A stretch of DNA of 64,000 nt from NCBI GenBank assembly GCA_018857735.1, contig JABMCL010001987.1, positions 737,501 through 801,500 of the forward strand, read 5' to 3'. The notes below the pieces were generated by a model. The model saw nothing but the letters and a program-made list of their open reading frames with translations, was not told the DNA's origin and searched no databases. Positions within the stretch are counted from its first letter, which is position 1. Every line of letters starts with the position of its first letter. This DNA is from Alviniconcha marisindica. Taxonomy: Eukaryota; Mollusca; Gastropoda; Provannidae. Below are positions 49,295 through 61,600 of this stretch, piece after piece. A program made the translations under genes and the position numbers.

Positions 49295-52200
49295 CACACA
49301 CACACACACACATGATTTGCTTTTAATTACTTTCTTTACTTTTTAACTTCAAATGATGTTTGAATATTGCTTTAAAGTTGTGTTTGTTATTATGTTAATC
49401 ACTTAATGTTATAATATTTTGATTGAACGCTGTATTATTATAGGTTATTGATAGAACCTTTAATTGTAATTGTTATGTTCCATTTCAAATTTAATCCTGG
49501 AAGCTTGTACTTTATTCTGATGTGAGTTTTATTAACATTAATATTTTGTACATTGTGTTAGCAGTGATTTAGTTGTGTGAATCTGTTTATAGATAGGCAC
49601 AAGCCACACTTCCCATGCTTGTTGCAAATTAAATAAATCATGTTTGTACACTTCGTTTACGTGATTTAATTTTAAAAGATTGTAATTTTAGGTTTTATTT
49701 GATGTTTTTCATGATTTAATCAGTTTAGATATCATTCAGAAAATTGTACTTGTATGGCCCTATGGGCCCAAAAAACACAAATGTCAGCCATTTTGTGGTC
49801 CAGAGGGCTGATTTGATTGTAGTAATAGCGTGTTTTCCTTGCAGCCTGTGTCGCACTATTACCTATGCATGCGAGTGAGCATTGTGTGTGTGCTGAAAAA
49901 TTGTCTTCTGGCTAAAAATAAATCCCAATTGCTGTACACCTGCTGTGGTCTCCTCTTTGACTGACTCTGCTGCCTGTCTTCTACCGCTGCACTCCATCAC
50001 AAATAAATTTATAATTGTTCAGATGTGCTTTTTTAAATGTGAGATCTAGCACTTGCATAAATCTCCTGCCACTCCCACTGGGGATCAAACCCATGACCTT
50101 CTACTGTGCTAACCATGAATCCAGCCCTCAACAACTGAGACTGACGGGCAGTTCTACTGCCTGCCACTAGTGCCAGGGGAATAGGATGCTAAAGTCTGGC
50201 TATTCATTTATACCCAAACTTGTGTTGTTTTTGTGTGTATGTGCGTGGTTGTGTGTGTGTAGCATTCGTCTTCACTCTCTTCTTTTAAGTCAAATCTGAA
50301 AACCCATCTCTTCTCCTCTGCATACTGATCTGTCATTTGACCAATCCATCACTAGTAATGCATGTATTTGTAGTGTGTGTGTGGTGGGGGGGGGGGGGGG
50401 GGGGGGCACACATGCGTCTGTGTGTGTGTGTGTGATGAAATGAGTGTATCCCTAAGCACTCTGGGCTCTTATGAAATGGGGCACCATAAATAATCTATTA
50501 TTATATTATGTGTGTGTGTGTTTACACTTGTCTGTCCACTTTCTTTTATGCCATAGAACTAGAAGCGCACCACCAGGAGACAGAAACAAAAACCAAATCA
50601 ACAAACAAGGGAGTTAATTAATGCTCAAAAGATGTCACACAAACATGACAACAAAAACCTGAGTCCTGTACGGTAACTCTCACCTGGCATGTGAGTAAAC
50701 AGAAAGTACATAAACCCCACCAGAGGTACAGGTGACTCGGGTCTTTCTTGTGGTGTTTGTGTAAAGACTGATGCCATTCAGGCGCTAATTAACTCCCTTG
50801 TTTGTTGATTCTGCACTGGTGCTCTGGGCCTCTTTCTGTTTTAGATTGTGGAAAACATGGTTTTTTGTTTTCCTCTTTTGTTTTCAGAAATATCTTCCCA
50901 GTGCTGCGTAACCCCAAAGTATTTCGCCACCTGATAGACCTGCTGTGTGAACATGTCAAAGAGGTTGCACCAGGGGCAGAGGTCCTTGTTGGACTGGAAT
51001 CACGAGGCTTTCTGTTTGGACCGATGATGGCTGAGCAGCTTGGTGTTGCCTTTGTTCCAGTCAGGAAAGCAGGAAAGCTGCCTGGTGAATGCTGCTGTGT
51101 ATCATACAGTTTAGAATATGGAACAGTAAGTGTGTGTGTGTGCAGGCGTGCATGGGTGTGTGTGCAGATGCATGCATGTTTTCAGCATTAAATGTGTGTG
51201 TGTGGGTGTATGCATGTGGAAGAATGGGGGCAGGTGAGATAAGAGGGGGAGAGCATGTGAGTGAGAGACAGAGATAGTTTTTACATATTTATTTCAGTTG
51301 TTATAGTTTTCACATATTTATTTCAATTATTTATGTTTAAGTGTAGCTTATTCAGCTGATGTGTCAAACTCAAAGACAATTTTTTAAACATTTTTATGCA
51401 TTGTATAATCATGAATAATGAAGATTTATTTGACTACTTGTATTGAGCACTTTGTGCTTCACACTGGCATATTTATAGCACTATTTTCTGCTTCTGACCA
51501 GACCCATTGTGCTCTGAAAGCCGTATCCAACTGAATGAGTGACTGTAGCTTTACACAGTGCATTTAGAATATTCACCAAAGTGGTTACAGTGCTGTTTTG
51601 TTGTTACATGGGTGGTGCCATGTGAAACTGCTGCTGTCTTGGCACGTGTTCTGTGTACACCATGAATGGTTTACACCATACAACCATGCATCAGTTTACT
51701 GTGTCACTTTATTCTAAGCCACATACATAGGAGGCACGTGTGTTTAGCTCATACTCGTCATAGCTGTGACCTGTCACCTGCACTTTTGGCAGAATGACTT
51801 GGATCTTTGATGTGCTACTATGGTAACACAAGGGTGCAATAGATAACAAAATAAGAGACAGCACAGAAAGTTGACCGGGGAGAAGAAAATTCTCCCACTG
51901 CTCCTGCCAGGACTCAAACCCAAGAAATTTTGATCATATTAAAGTCGTCTACCACTGAGTTATACCTGTTTCCCGTGTGAATTACACAAGGTCTATTCAA
52001 GTCTAACATTTGCACTTGATGCTGGTGATTAGTGATTAAATGATCATTTATAATGCACATTAGAAAAAACTTTTATACACACAAGAATGCATCTTCACAG
52101 TGCTGGGGTTGGGGGAAAAGGATACATTTTCACACACATACACCATAAGAAGAACAATGAGTTAAGCATACACACATGTACACAGGCGTTCACATGAGTG

Positions 52201-53996
52201 AGCACACACTCACGCACACACTTATGTGCATGCATGCACACACACTACCAGACAAGTGGGATAGAGAATTACAAGCTGCCATGAAAGCTGTCTTCAGAGC
52301 AGCTGTCAATGTATAATGATTATCACTTTGTAGAGTGCTCTACACAGCCATAGGAAATGCATGCTCCTGGCACATAATAATGGTGCAGCGCCTTTGACAA
52401 AAGATAAGGCACAAACACACATTGGGAAATGTTTTGTTGTAATGTTTGGTATGTGTTGCATCAAAGGCTCAAATGCTGCAGTGCATTTGACACATACATA
52501 ATTATTGCTGTGCACCTTGTGTGCGTAATCTATTGATATGGTGTCTCACAAATTGCTTTGAGGTGTCAGTTATTATGAAACTTTTTCTCTCTCTCTATTA
52601 GTCTATAGATCATGCACTGTATGGCTTTAGCCTGTGTCTGTAGACTGTTCCATTTCAATTTGTTTTGCAGGACAAAATGGAAGTTCAGACAGATTCCATC
52701 AAGCCGGGACAGAGTGTGGTGATTATCGATGATTTACTAGCCACAGGAGGTAATCTTTCTTTGCATGATTCATTAATTTCTCATGTTGAGAATAGTCAAA
52801 CGGCTAATGAAACAGCAGTTAAGCAAGCTGGCAAAGGCACTGATTTAAGATTACAAGTTGGTGCCTGCACCAGTTCACAGTGACAAGACCCAGTTTGGTG
52901 AAGCCCATCCTGAGAGCACAACTGAAACCCACTAATATTGAAGATATGTTTAAAAGTAAAAGTGGGCCACAATAACCCCCTCCCCCAACCCCACGCTTCC
53001 CCTTCCAAATCACTTGTTATGAAACATGGAGCACCCTTTGAGAGTGATATATTTTTCCTAATGCCTACAAAAAAAGTCAGAGAAGAGTCATGATAAAAAG
53101 GAAGTTGAAGTTGAAATTCAAAGTTTTGGTTAGTTTGTTCCTCATCAGCACTTGATGCAAATAATTCCTATTTTATTGACATATCTCTAATAAAACATAG
53201 CAGTATCTGGTATTAAAAACAAACGATTCAGTTCCTGTACAGGTGTACATGAGAAATGTGCGCAACTGAGTTGTATGCAAGTTGTTCCATACTGACATGG
53301 GTTCAACTCCATTGAACAAGAGATTTTTCCTCCTCCTTTCAGTGCAGACTCTCTTACACATACAGTGTTCATAAGCCCCGATGTGTGCACATTAAAAATC
53401 CCCAAACACACTGATTCTAAGGAATGGGTAGCGCTGCTCTTGCGGCTGGTGTAGTCTCCCAGGTAAGATGACCCGGATTTCCCACTTCGGATAATGATGT
53501 CCTAATCATTGGTTAAATAAGCATTTAAATAACATGTTATCTTTACTCTGCTACAGCTTCATTAAAAATGTGACTATGGTGGTGGCCAGATCTACATTTA
53601 AAATATTGGACATGATGTAATAATTACATTATGTATTCCTAGTTTCTGACATTGCAGTGTAACTTGTAAGGTTAATTATTGCCACTAATGTAACATGTAT
53701 GTGTGTGTTGTTGGTGCTTATTTCCCAAGATGCAATGTACTTCATGAATGTAAATATAAAACCTGAATAAAAACATGTTTAAAAAAGAATTAATAATCTA
53801 TTTTGCCTTATTTGCCTTACTGAATGCACATGTCTTTCTCCTCTTCTTCTGTTTCACAGGCACCATGAAGGCAGCCGTGGATCTGATGGACAAGATTGGG
53901 GCAAAGGTCATGGAGTGTTTGGTTGTCATTGAACTGAATGACCTTAACGGCCGTGCCAAGGTCACAAAGCCTTTCCATTCCCTCATTCAGTACTAG
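48413..53996 (+). CDS. APRT: Adenine phosphoribosyltransferase, four exons
   Basis: Exons 48413-48489, 50888-51125, 52671-52749 and 53860-53996 join in frame to 176 residues, close to the 180 of human APRT. The cytosolic enzyme turns adenine plus PRPP into AMP and pyrophosphate (purine salvage). Visible motifs: HPDFPKPGVLFR with NIFPVL (residues 15-32), LESRGFLFGP (62-71, core of the fold), VRKAGKLPGE (84-93, flexible loop), SYSLEYGT (98-105), and the PRPP-binding motif VVIIDDLLATGGT (121-133). The start ATG fits the family N-terminus MADxxL. Odd point: three cysteines in a row (94-96) where the family usually has T/V/S-type residues after PGE or PGP. The enzyme otherwise looks complete. Possible polyadenylation signals are ATTAAA at 54815 and AATAAA at 55008. 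Confidence 0.95.
48490..50596. other. APRT intron 1, left part
   Basis: Contains (CA)n at 49266-49313, a tRNA-SINE-like fragment at about 50078-50120 (GGGGATCAAACCCATGACC) and poly-G at about 50386-50406. No exon seen. Confidence 0.55.
50597..50809. mobile_element. 213-bp MITE in APRT intron 1, intact
   Basis: ATCAACAAACAAGGGAGTTA at the left end is mirrored by TAACTCCCTTGTTTGTTGAT at the right. The interior has GACCTGAGTCCTGTACGG, CTCACCTGGCATG and CCACCAGAGGTACAGG. It sits 78 bp from exon 2. Other copies: 18817-19047 and 36366-36490. Confidence 0.85.
50888..51125 (+). CDS. APRT: APRT coding exon 2
   Basis: 238 nt after the acceptor TTTTGTTTTCAG; donor ACA|GTAAGT, phase 0. Confidence 0.95.
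51126..52670. other. APRT intron 2
   Basis: Starts with (TG)n, contains a SINE (51560-51975) and scattered (CA)n. No gene on either strand. Confidence 0.6.
51560..51975 (-). mobile_element. tRNA-derived SINE family 1, minus orientation
   Basis: Shares body blocks with 14936-15312: ATGTGAAACTGCTGCTGTCT, GCACTTTTGGCAGAATGACT, TATGGTAACACAAGGGTG, GGAGAAGAAAATTCTCCC. The tRNA-like head (complement of GCCAGGACTCAAACCCA) is more diverged. Confidence 0.75.
52671..52749 (+). CDS. APRT: APRT coding exon 3
   Basis: 79 nt; carries most of the PRPP-binding motif (SVVIIDDLLATG); donor AG|GTAATC, phase 1. Confidence 0.95.
52750..53859. other. APRT intron 3, no other gene seen
   Basis: The frame open from exon 3 into the intron (to 52883) and short minus-strand ORFs have no support. 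Confidence 0.6.
53860..53996 (+). CDS. APRT: APRT coding exon 4
   Basis: 137 nt after the acceptor TCTGTTTCACAG; starts with GTMKAAVDLMDK and ends PFHSLIQY, stop TAG. Confidence 0.95.
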
Positions 53997-55190
53997 CCTA
54001 TGGTTTGTACTGTTGATCGCACTTCACTTCTTCATCTGGAGATGACCTTATACAGTTGACACCTCTGGACAGGATGTTAAAAATTACAAAGTAACAAACT
54101 TCTGACGTTTGTGGTGGAAGGCCTAGGTTTTATATCTTGGGCTACTGAAGTTTTTTGTTCCCCCCGTTTAATTTTTTGTTCTGTTTTTTTCTACATGGTT
54201 TTGGGGTATATTACATGGGCTGTTGTGCATGCTCTGTTTTCTATTGGCTACTTCAGTGGATGCATTTTTTTATTTTATTAACCTAGTTAATTTAATTTCC
54301 CCCCGTTTATTTTTTTAATTTCTACATGGTTTTGGTGTATATTACATGCGCTGATGTGCATGCTCTGTTTTCTATTGGTTAACTTAGTGGATGTGATAAA
54401 AACAATTTTTTATAAACCTAGTTAATTTAAGCATACATTTTCCTTGAGAATCATTTTACACATTTTTACCTAGATGCATTTGTTATCAGGATCTGATCAT
54501 TTTAGATATTCTTTTGCTGTGGGGTGTTTGCTTTGTAGTCTATAATTTCTGGTGATGTTGAACAATCAGTATGTGAGTGTGAGTGAGTGCACAGTCTGCT
54601 CGAGAGCTATACAAAAGTGATGCTCAATCAATCAGTGTTGTTAACATTCATTTTTGTTACACATTATCTTTTGACTAAAAATTATCTTGGTTGCTTAATG
54701 CAAGGTACAAATCATGCTGCATCGAACAGACCCAAAGGGTATTCTTTTCACCTATGCATGTCTCAGTTATCATGATCTGAGGTTGTGCAACATGCATGTA
54801 ACCATAGGAAAAAGATTAAAAGTTTTTTAACACTTTGTCTTGCTGGTTTTGTGAGTTTTTGCGGTCTTTGGTACAACTAATCTCCACCAGGCTTCCACAA
54901 GTACAAGCAGTAACACGTCAAAAACTTGTGCTTTACTCTCCCGACATGGAAAAAGAGTGGCAGCTGCTAACCCTGGTCAGCCATGTGATTGTGAGGATCT
55001 CAATTCAAATAAACTAACTATAACTGTGATCACCTTGTCTCGTACCGCCCTGATATAACCGTACCGGTTTACTGGGCGTAACACACCAACTTACTTACTT
55101 CCTTCCTTAGTTACCTTGTCTCGCACAACTCTGTTCAATGCTTTCATTTTGTCAGCGCTAGTCTAAGTAGCTGTGGAAGGGAGTGGGCGT
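53997..55190 (+). other. APRT 3' UTR and downstream
   Basis: Includes a 134-bp duplication (CTACATGGTTTTGGGGTATA at about 54192 and CTACATGGTTTTGGTGTATA at about 54325), the polyadenylation candidates, and a minus-strand copy of the dispersed core at 55047-55105. Confidence 0.55.
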
Positions 55191-55798
55191 CAGGTGGCAA
55201 TGTACTAAGTAGCAGTGAAAAAGGAGGGAGTGTCAAACATTAGTGTTCCAGGTAGCAATGGAAAGGGAAGGTGTGTCAGATGGTAATGTACTAAGTAGCC
55301 ACAGAAAGGGAGGGGTATCAGGTGGCAATGTACTAAGTATACTGGAAAAGGAGGATGTGTCAAATGGCTGTGTACTAAGTAGCAGTGGAAAGGGAAGGGG
55401 GTTTAGATGGCAATGTACTAAATATACTGGAAAAGGAGGGTGTGTCAAATGGCAATGTACTAAGCAGCAATGCGAAGGGTGTCAGTGGTAATGTACTAAG
55501 GGGAAGGGGTATCGGGTGGCAATGTACTAAGGGAAGGGGTATCAGGTGGCAATGTACTAAGTAGCAGTGGAAAGACACGGGATGCCAGTTGCAAGGTACT
55601 AATTAGTAGAAGTGGAAAGGGAGAGGGTGTCAGATGGCAATGTACTAAGTTGCCATGAAAAGAGAGGGGGTGTCAGATGAAGAGAGGGGGTGTCAGATGG
55701 CAATGTACTACTAAGTAGCAGTGGAAAAGGAGGAGGTGTCAGATGATAATGTATTAAGTCCCAATGGAAAGGGAGGGGGTGTCAGAAGGCACAACATG
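55190..55798 (+). repeat. Irregular ~41-bp tandem repeat
   Basis: About 13 units of CAATGTACTAAGTAGCAGTG, GAAAGGGAGGGGGTGTCAGA, TGG with insertions and deletions; some units lack the middle. Confidence 0.9.
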
Positions 55799-56200
55799 GA
55801 ATTGTGACAAGGGACATTTGAGGAACATTTATAGGACAGGGTTTAGACAGCTGTAGAACCATGACAAAGGACAGCCTGACAACAGTCAGCCTATAAAGGA
55901 CAAGGTTTAGACAGCTGTAGAACCATGACAAGGGACAGCCTGAGAACAGCCAGCCTATAAAGGACCGGGTTAAGATGGCTGTAGAACCAGGCCAAGGGAC
56001 AGCTGAGGAACTGCCAGCCCATAAAGGACAGGGTTTATACAGCTGTAGAATCAGGACATGGGACAGCCAGCCCATAAAGGACAGGGTTTAGACAGCTGTA
56101 GAATCAGGACAAGGGACATTTGAGAAAGAGCCAACCTGAGGAAAGGGTTTAGACAGCTGCAGAACCAGGACAAAGGACGGCTGAAGGACAGGATTGAGAC
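55799..56200 (+). repeat. ~62-bp tandem repeat, about 6 copies
   Basis: Unit: GGACAGGGTTTAGACAGCTG, TAGAACCATGACAAGGGACA, GCCTGAGAACAGCCAGCCTA, TAAA. Confidence 0.9.
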
Positions 56201-57262
56201 AATTGCAGAGCCAAAACAATCGCACACAGAAATGCATGACCACCAAAAACATCTTGAACCACACACACATAATGCAAAACCCACCGCACTTAAATCCAGT
56301 TTCCTTGATGATATGGACACATGCAAGTTACAACTCATCCCAAAAGTGCAGATTGCACAAAGCCCCAAACTGCTCACGATCTTTAGGCCCTCAGGTATAC
56401 ATTATGGACTTCTCATTTGTATGAAGTACAGGCAAATTTTCAGCACACAGGTGTAAAACTGAAAACCCCCATCATACAACTCACAATTTCCAAAATACAT
56501 CTCTTTCAAGCTTGGTTTTTGAACACCCAACCACCTCAGAGACAACAGAAACAAGTTTTGCAGGTGATATTTTATTACTGCAATCACTTTTCAACATCAA
56601 ACAAGCAAGACATCTGCTGTGTGAACAAAAACAAACTTACAGAAATGTCAGTCTTCATGTCATTTGCGTTTTAGTCAGGACAAGAATAATCAATCTGACT
56701 GATTATAGAAGCTAAACTTATTTCCCAATGTGTTAGCAAAGAGGCATCTGATCTGCGACCAGAGTACTTTGAAAATGCTGATCTAAAATATCTCTTTCTT
56801 CTTTTTTTTCTTTTTTAAATAATATATACAGCACTAAAATAACAACATGTCTGGAACAACAATCACTTTCACAAAATTGTCTTCACCATGTCAGTTCTTC
56901 AAAGTTAAGACTTTCTCAGTTTTTCTTGTACAAGTTCAGGTACACAGCTGAATGAAGCAATCCTTTTTCTTTTGTGCAAGCTCCATGCCCTTGCGGATAA
57001 CTGTCAGCAAAAGGAGACAGCAGGGGACATGGACAAGGTCATTTTTTCCCCCACATATTTTTATTTAATCCTTTGCAGAAAACATGGATGACAACGTCCC
57101 TGTCACACGCACTCATCTCACATAAAACCTAACCCTGGTGGATCAGGACAGTACTAAACAGAACAAGGACGCTTCATCCCACAAAACAGTTTCCCACAAA
57201 ACAGTTTCTCCTTATTCCCAGCTGTCCACTCAAATTCATGGCGACTGAGAATCTGACACATA
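56201..57262. other. Intergenic, no gene seen
   Basis: AT-rich sequence with overlapping short ORFs on both strands and no motifs. It could include the 3' end of the NEDD8 transcript. Confidence 0.45.
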
Positions 57263-58320
57263 CTGGGTGGTCCAGAAAAAAAACTGACACTTTTTAAAAG
57301 CTTGTACATTCCAAAGTAATTAATATTTTCTTTTCACTTTCAGGTTTGTCATACACTGATACAGAGTGTAGCTACAAGTTTTGTCTTGACACCAAGAAGG
57401 ATGCTGAGAAACGGTTTTCAGTTCAGGAGCAGACCAAAATCTTTGAACTCTGCAACCAAAGTAGTTGTTCTTGTCCAAAGGCAATTTTGTCACAAATTCC
57501 CAGGTGAAAAATCCCACATGGCGACACCATCAAAAGAAGTTCAGAGACACTGGCAGCATCGCAAATAATAAGACCCACAGTGGTGCAGAACACCAGCACA
57601 CGTTCAGGATATCAGGACTCATTTGGAACAGTCAACACTGAAGTCCACAAGATGGCTGTTATAGAAGTGGGGATATCTAGTTCTGTGATGAGAGTCTTTT
57701 ATGGCGACCTGAAACTGTTTCCATGTAAAGTGCCGATTCTTGAGGCTCAAAGCCAGGCCAACAAGATCTAACGCTATGAATTTGCTGGAGTATCAGTGAA
57801 CGGATCAAGAACATTCCCCCGTCTCTTGGACGTTGTTCTCTTCAGTGATGAGGTGCATTTGCACTTGAGCGGGCATGTTAATTAAATGCAAAACATGAGG
57901 TTCCATGCCTCAGCACAGCCTCATGAGCATGTGCAAGCATTCCTGAGTGTTGAAAAAAAAAAACTGCTTCTGCCAGGGGTGGGATACTGCTATCGGAAAT
58001 TGCCTATGGACAAGAACACCTGATTTTGTTGCAAAGTTCAAGGATTTTGGTCCACTCCTGAACTGAAAACTGTTTCTGATTTTGTTGCAAAGTTCAAGGA
58101 TTTTGGTCTACTCCTGAACTGAAAACTGTTTCTGATTTTGTTGCAAAGTTCAAGGATTTTAGTCCACTCCTGAACTGAAAACTGTTTTTCAGTATCCATC
58201 TCGGTGTCAGACAAAACTTGTAACTACGCTCTATGACTCACCCCAAAATGAAAAGAAAATAGTAACTTCTCTGGAATATACAAGATTTTAACAAGCGCCA
58301 TTTTTTCCTGGATCACCCTG
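57263..58320 (+). mobile_element. Decayed mariner-type DNA transposon
   Basis: Ends: CTGGGTGGTCCAGAAAAAAA at the left, and the complement of the right end CAGGGTGATCCAGGAAAAAA; TA precedes the left end. Inside, a broken transposase reads from RFSVQEQTKIFEL (about 57412) through LDVVLFSDEVHLHLSGHVN (about 57821-57877) to MRFHASAQPHEHV. The LFSDE.HFHLSG phrase marks the second catalytic Asp region of Tc1/mariner DDE/D transposases. Frameshifts and stops interrupt it, and a 62-bp block (TGATTTTGTTGCAAAGTTCA) is repeated three times at 58020-58180. Confidence 0.85.
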
Positions 58321-58550
58321 TGTTACTCTAGTCTACAGCTGACCTAAGCAAGGCTGAAATTTTCTCATGAAGCCGTGCCAACAAATGAACAGTTTACTAC
58401 ACTGCAGATACCTGTAAACTTTAAGAGTCTGGATGCAACAAGCATGACTGATACGACAGAAGCGTATGGCAGGCATGAAACTGAACGTAGACAAGAAAAG
58501 AAGAAAGGGGATGGGGGGGGGGGGGGGGGAGGAGGTACTGAAACGCAAAA

Positions 58551-58638
58551 CTAAGACAGGCCTCCTCGTAGCGCCAACACCAAATGCAACACTGATCCGC
58601 CCATCACTTTATAGTCCTGAGCCGTCTTTTCATCATTC
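58551..58638 (-). CDS. NEDD8: NEDD8 last exon (residues 51-78)
   Basis: 88 nt after the acceptor GTCATCTTTTCAG; the first base completes Met50. Ends LALRGGLS, stop TAG. Confidence 0.94.
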
Positions 58639-61600
58639 CTGAAAAGATGACAAAAATATATTTGACACTGTATGTCTTTTAAATCTTGCTTGAAAACCCC
58701 TCTTCAGTCCCATTGCCCTGATATACAGCTCTGTGTGTGTGTGTGTGTGTGTGTGAGTATGCGCGTGTGTGTTGCATGCACTGAATCTTTAAAACCTGTA
58801 CATTTAAAGAATGTGCAGCACTTAGGGCCTGTGTAGGTTAGGTGCTCTAAGGACCCATTACAGCCGAATACACTTAAAGTAAAAGTCCAAGGTTTTTAAG
58901 TATGCAAAATGACATCGAAATGATTGACAAATAAGTCACTAGTTTCAGATTTAATGAAATAAAAATAAAATAAAAAAATGTTTAATTGGGGTTTTAATCA
59001 ATTTTATTTTCTGAAGACTTTCCCGGAAGTGACGTCAGTCTGGGGAGTCAGTGCAGTTGCCATCTTAGATTCTTCAGTAAACTGTGTATGCGTGTGGTCA
59101 ACAAAAAAGTTAACTATGCCGGCCTACTGTGTTGCCGCAAACTATAACAATTCGCAGACAACCCCAGGTATAACAATGCACGAGCTCCCACCAATCGACC
59201 CGCAGTAAGGTGAAAGTGGATTAAATTTATACAATTCAAACGAGCTGACGTTCTTGCTGCACCGCATCACGCCCATTTGTGTAGCGAGCACTTCGGTGAG
59301 TGAGATTTCGCAAACTCCATGGAATACCGCATGGGGTTTGCTGACACGATGTTCCGGTACTCTTTCAAAATCCTGCCAGACAGGCTCAAACTAATACGGC
59401 TGTATCCTTGTGGGTCTCTTGGGCAAAGTATCAGTTTCGTCTTCGGAGCTCGAGTTCGCCATTTTGCAGTGACTCCCCAGAGTGACGTAGTAGGCATATG
59501 GTCACGTGATTTGGGCGTCATGGCGACGCTTTCGGTACAACAGAAAATGCCTTTTTTGTGTGCATTTATAACCCTCAGATCACAGTTTCACCTACATCAT
59601 TGTTCCTCTTTAATGGAAATCATGTCAAAAATCACCCCTAACCTTGGACTTGTCCTTTAAGTCAAATGTGTTGGGGATTTTTTTCCTTCGTCAAGTTATC
59701 CATTTTTTGGACTTATCTGTCAATGATGGATATGTCAAATCTTGCAGAAAGTATGTCTTGACTTACTGTTTTTTGTTTGTTTGTTGTTTTTGTCCAACTT
59801 TTTTTGCCCTGATATAACCGCAATGGTTGACTGGGCATAAAACACCAAGTTACATTGTCCAACTTTGCTTTGGAAACTGATGGCTCCTGATATTGATGAT
59901 AATGTTGTTGTTTTCCTTGTTAACTGCTCATGGCAGAGAGATCATGGAACTACTGAATTGAATGTGATGTAAAATGTAACTTGAATTTTGTAAATGATGA
60001 AACAAATGCCACATGGAAAGGAAGCCAACGGCCAGCCAATCAAAACACTGATGATCCCTTTCAACCAATCAGAGCCACAGATAGGTTGGGCTGTAACAGA
60101 CTGTAAGCAGCCGCTGGGAAACAGAAAGTCACAGGTTCGATCCTCCGCCAGAATGGCCAGAGAATTGTCTTTTTCCCTCATTAACATTTTGTGATGACTC
60201 GGTAAAACTCAAACACCCCAGTCATTCTGCCAAAAGTGCAGGTGGCAGGTTGTAGCTACAGGCATGCTACCAGGGCTCTCACTTTTCAGTGTGAAACAAG
60301 TCACCACATTACAAAGCTGATCACCTACTGTGTAGAAGAAGAAGTATACCTACATCTGTTTTCCGCTGAAGATGAGGCGCTGTTGCTGTGGGGGGATGCC
60401 TTCCTTCTCCTCCACTCTCTCCTTTATGCGCTCCACCTATGTATCACCACGTACAAAAACCAAACTTCTTTTTTTCTTTTCCATCTGTACAGTCAAATAC
60501 TTGCAAACTACACCAGCCACACTACTGCTGTGCTACTTGATCAACAACTTACAAGACTTGCATGTATTTGTGAGACATGAGTAACTGCTTTTGTTTTCAT
60601 GTTTTAGTTTTTTTTTTTTTAATCACCCAAAACACAGACTCAACAATTTAGGGCTGCTCTGAAACAAACCTCTTAACTAGTCTAAATTCAGATGAAATTT
60701 ATAAAATTTTCACCATTCTTTTTTTGCAGTTGTTATATTGTCGAGTTTGTCTTTCAGTTCAATGAATCGGGAGTAAGTAAGAAACTTGCAGATTATGCAT
60801 GCATATTATCCTGAGCAGTGTTCAGTCATTCACATAATTAAATCATATCAGACAAAAGTGCTTACACATAGAAGTATAACCACAGTGAAGAAAGCACACA
60901 AAACAGTCACTGAATTACCTTGTCTGTGGGCTCGATATCAATTTCAATCTGGAAGTAAAAGGAAACCAGTCAAACTTGATACTAGTCTAAAGTAATACTG
61001 ATAGTGTGATACTGATACTGAGTGATACTGATAGGCCTAGTAACTAACAATGTAACATTCACATAAAAAGATAAACATAGAAAACACATACACACAGAGA
61101 AAAAGAAAAAACCCAAAAGAAGCCTGGTATTTCTCCTTTATATTTTTATATTTACAGCTGAAATATTAATAAATATCCCAGTGTCACAAATAGCATGTAT
61201 ACATATTTAAACATTAATTTACAGAACTAGGTCAGTAGTAAAAAATCATTACTATACAACAGTAAAATTGGCAAAACTATCAAGTACAGGATGGCCCCCA
61301 AAAAATTCCACCCATAAAAATGTAAATAACTTCTACATGTTTTCAGCAAATTGCTTCATATTTGGTACATATTATTATTAACATCAGTTTGTGCATGATC
61401 ATTCAACAAAGGTTCCAATTTGTAGGTCAAATAATCCGACTTTCATGTTCTCTCCAAAATGTGTTCCAAATGACTGTGTTGGTGCTGCAGGCACACTTGC
61501 AAGCAGCGTGCAAAATGAAATGTCAATCACTCAAAGACACAAACACATTCCTCTATACAGGGATTGCTCTGATCATGGCTGTAACTGCATCTTCAAGTAA

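Noticed and set aside
59319..59660. 113-codon + strand ORF as a separate gene
   Set aside because: Its start continues the broken THAP domain and the rest is transposon sequence.
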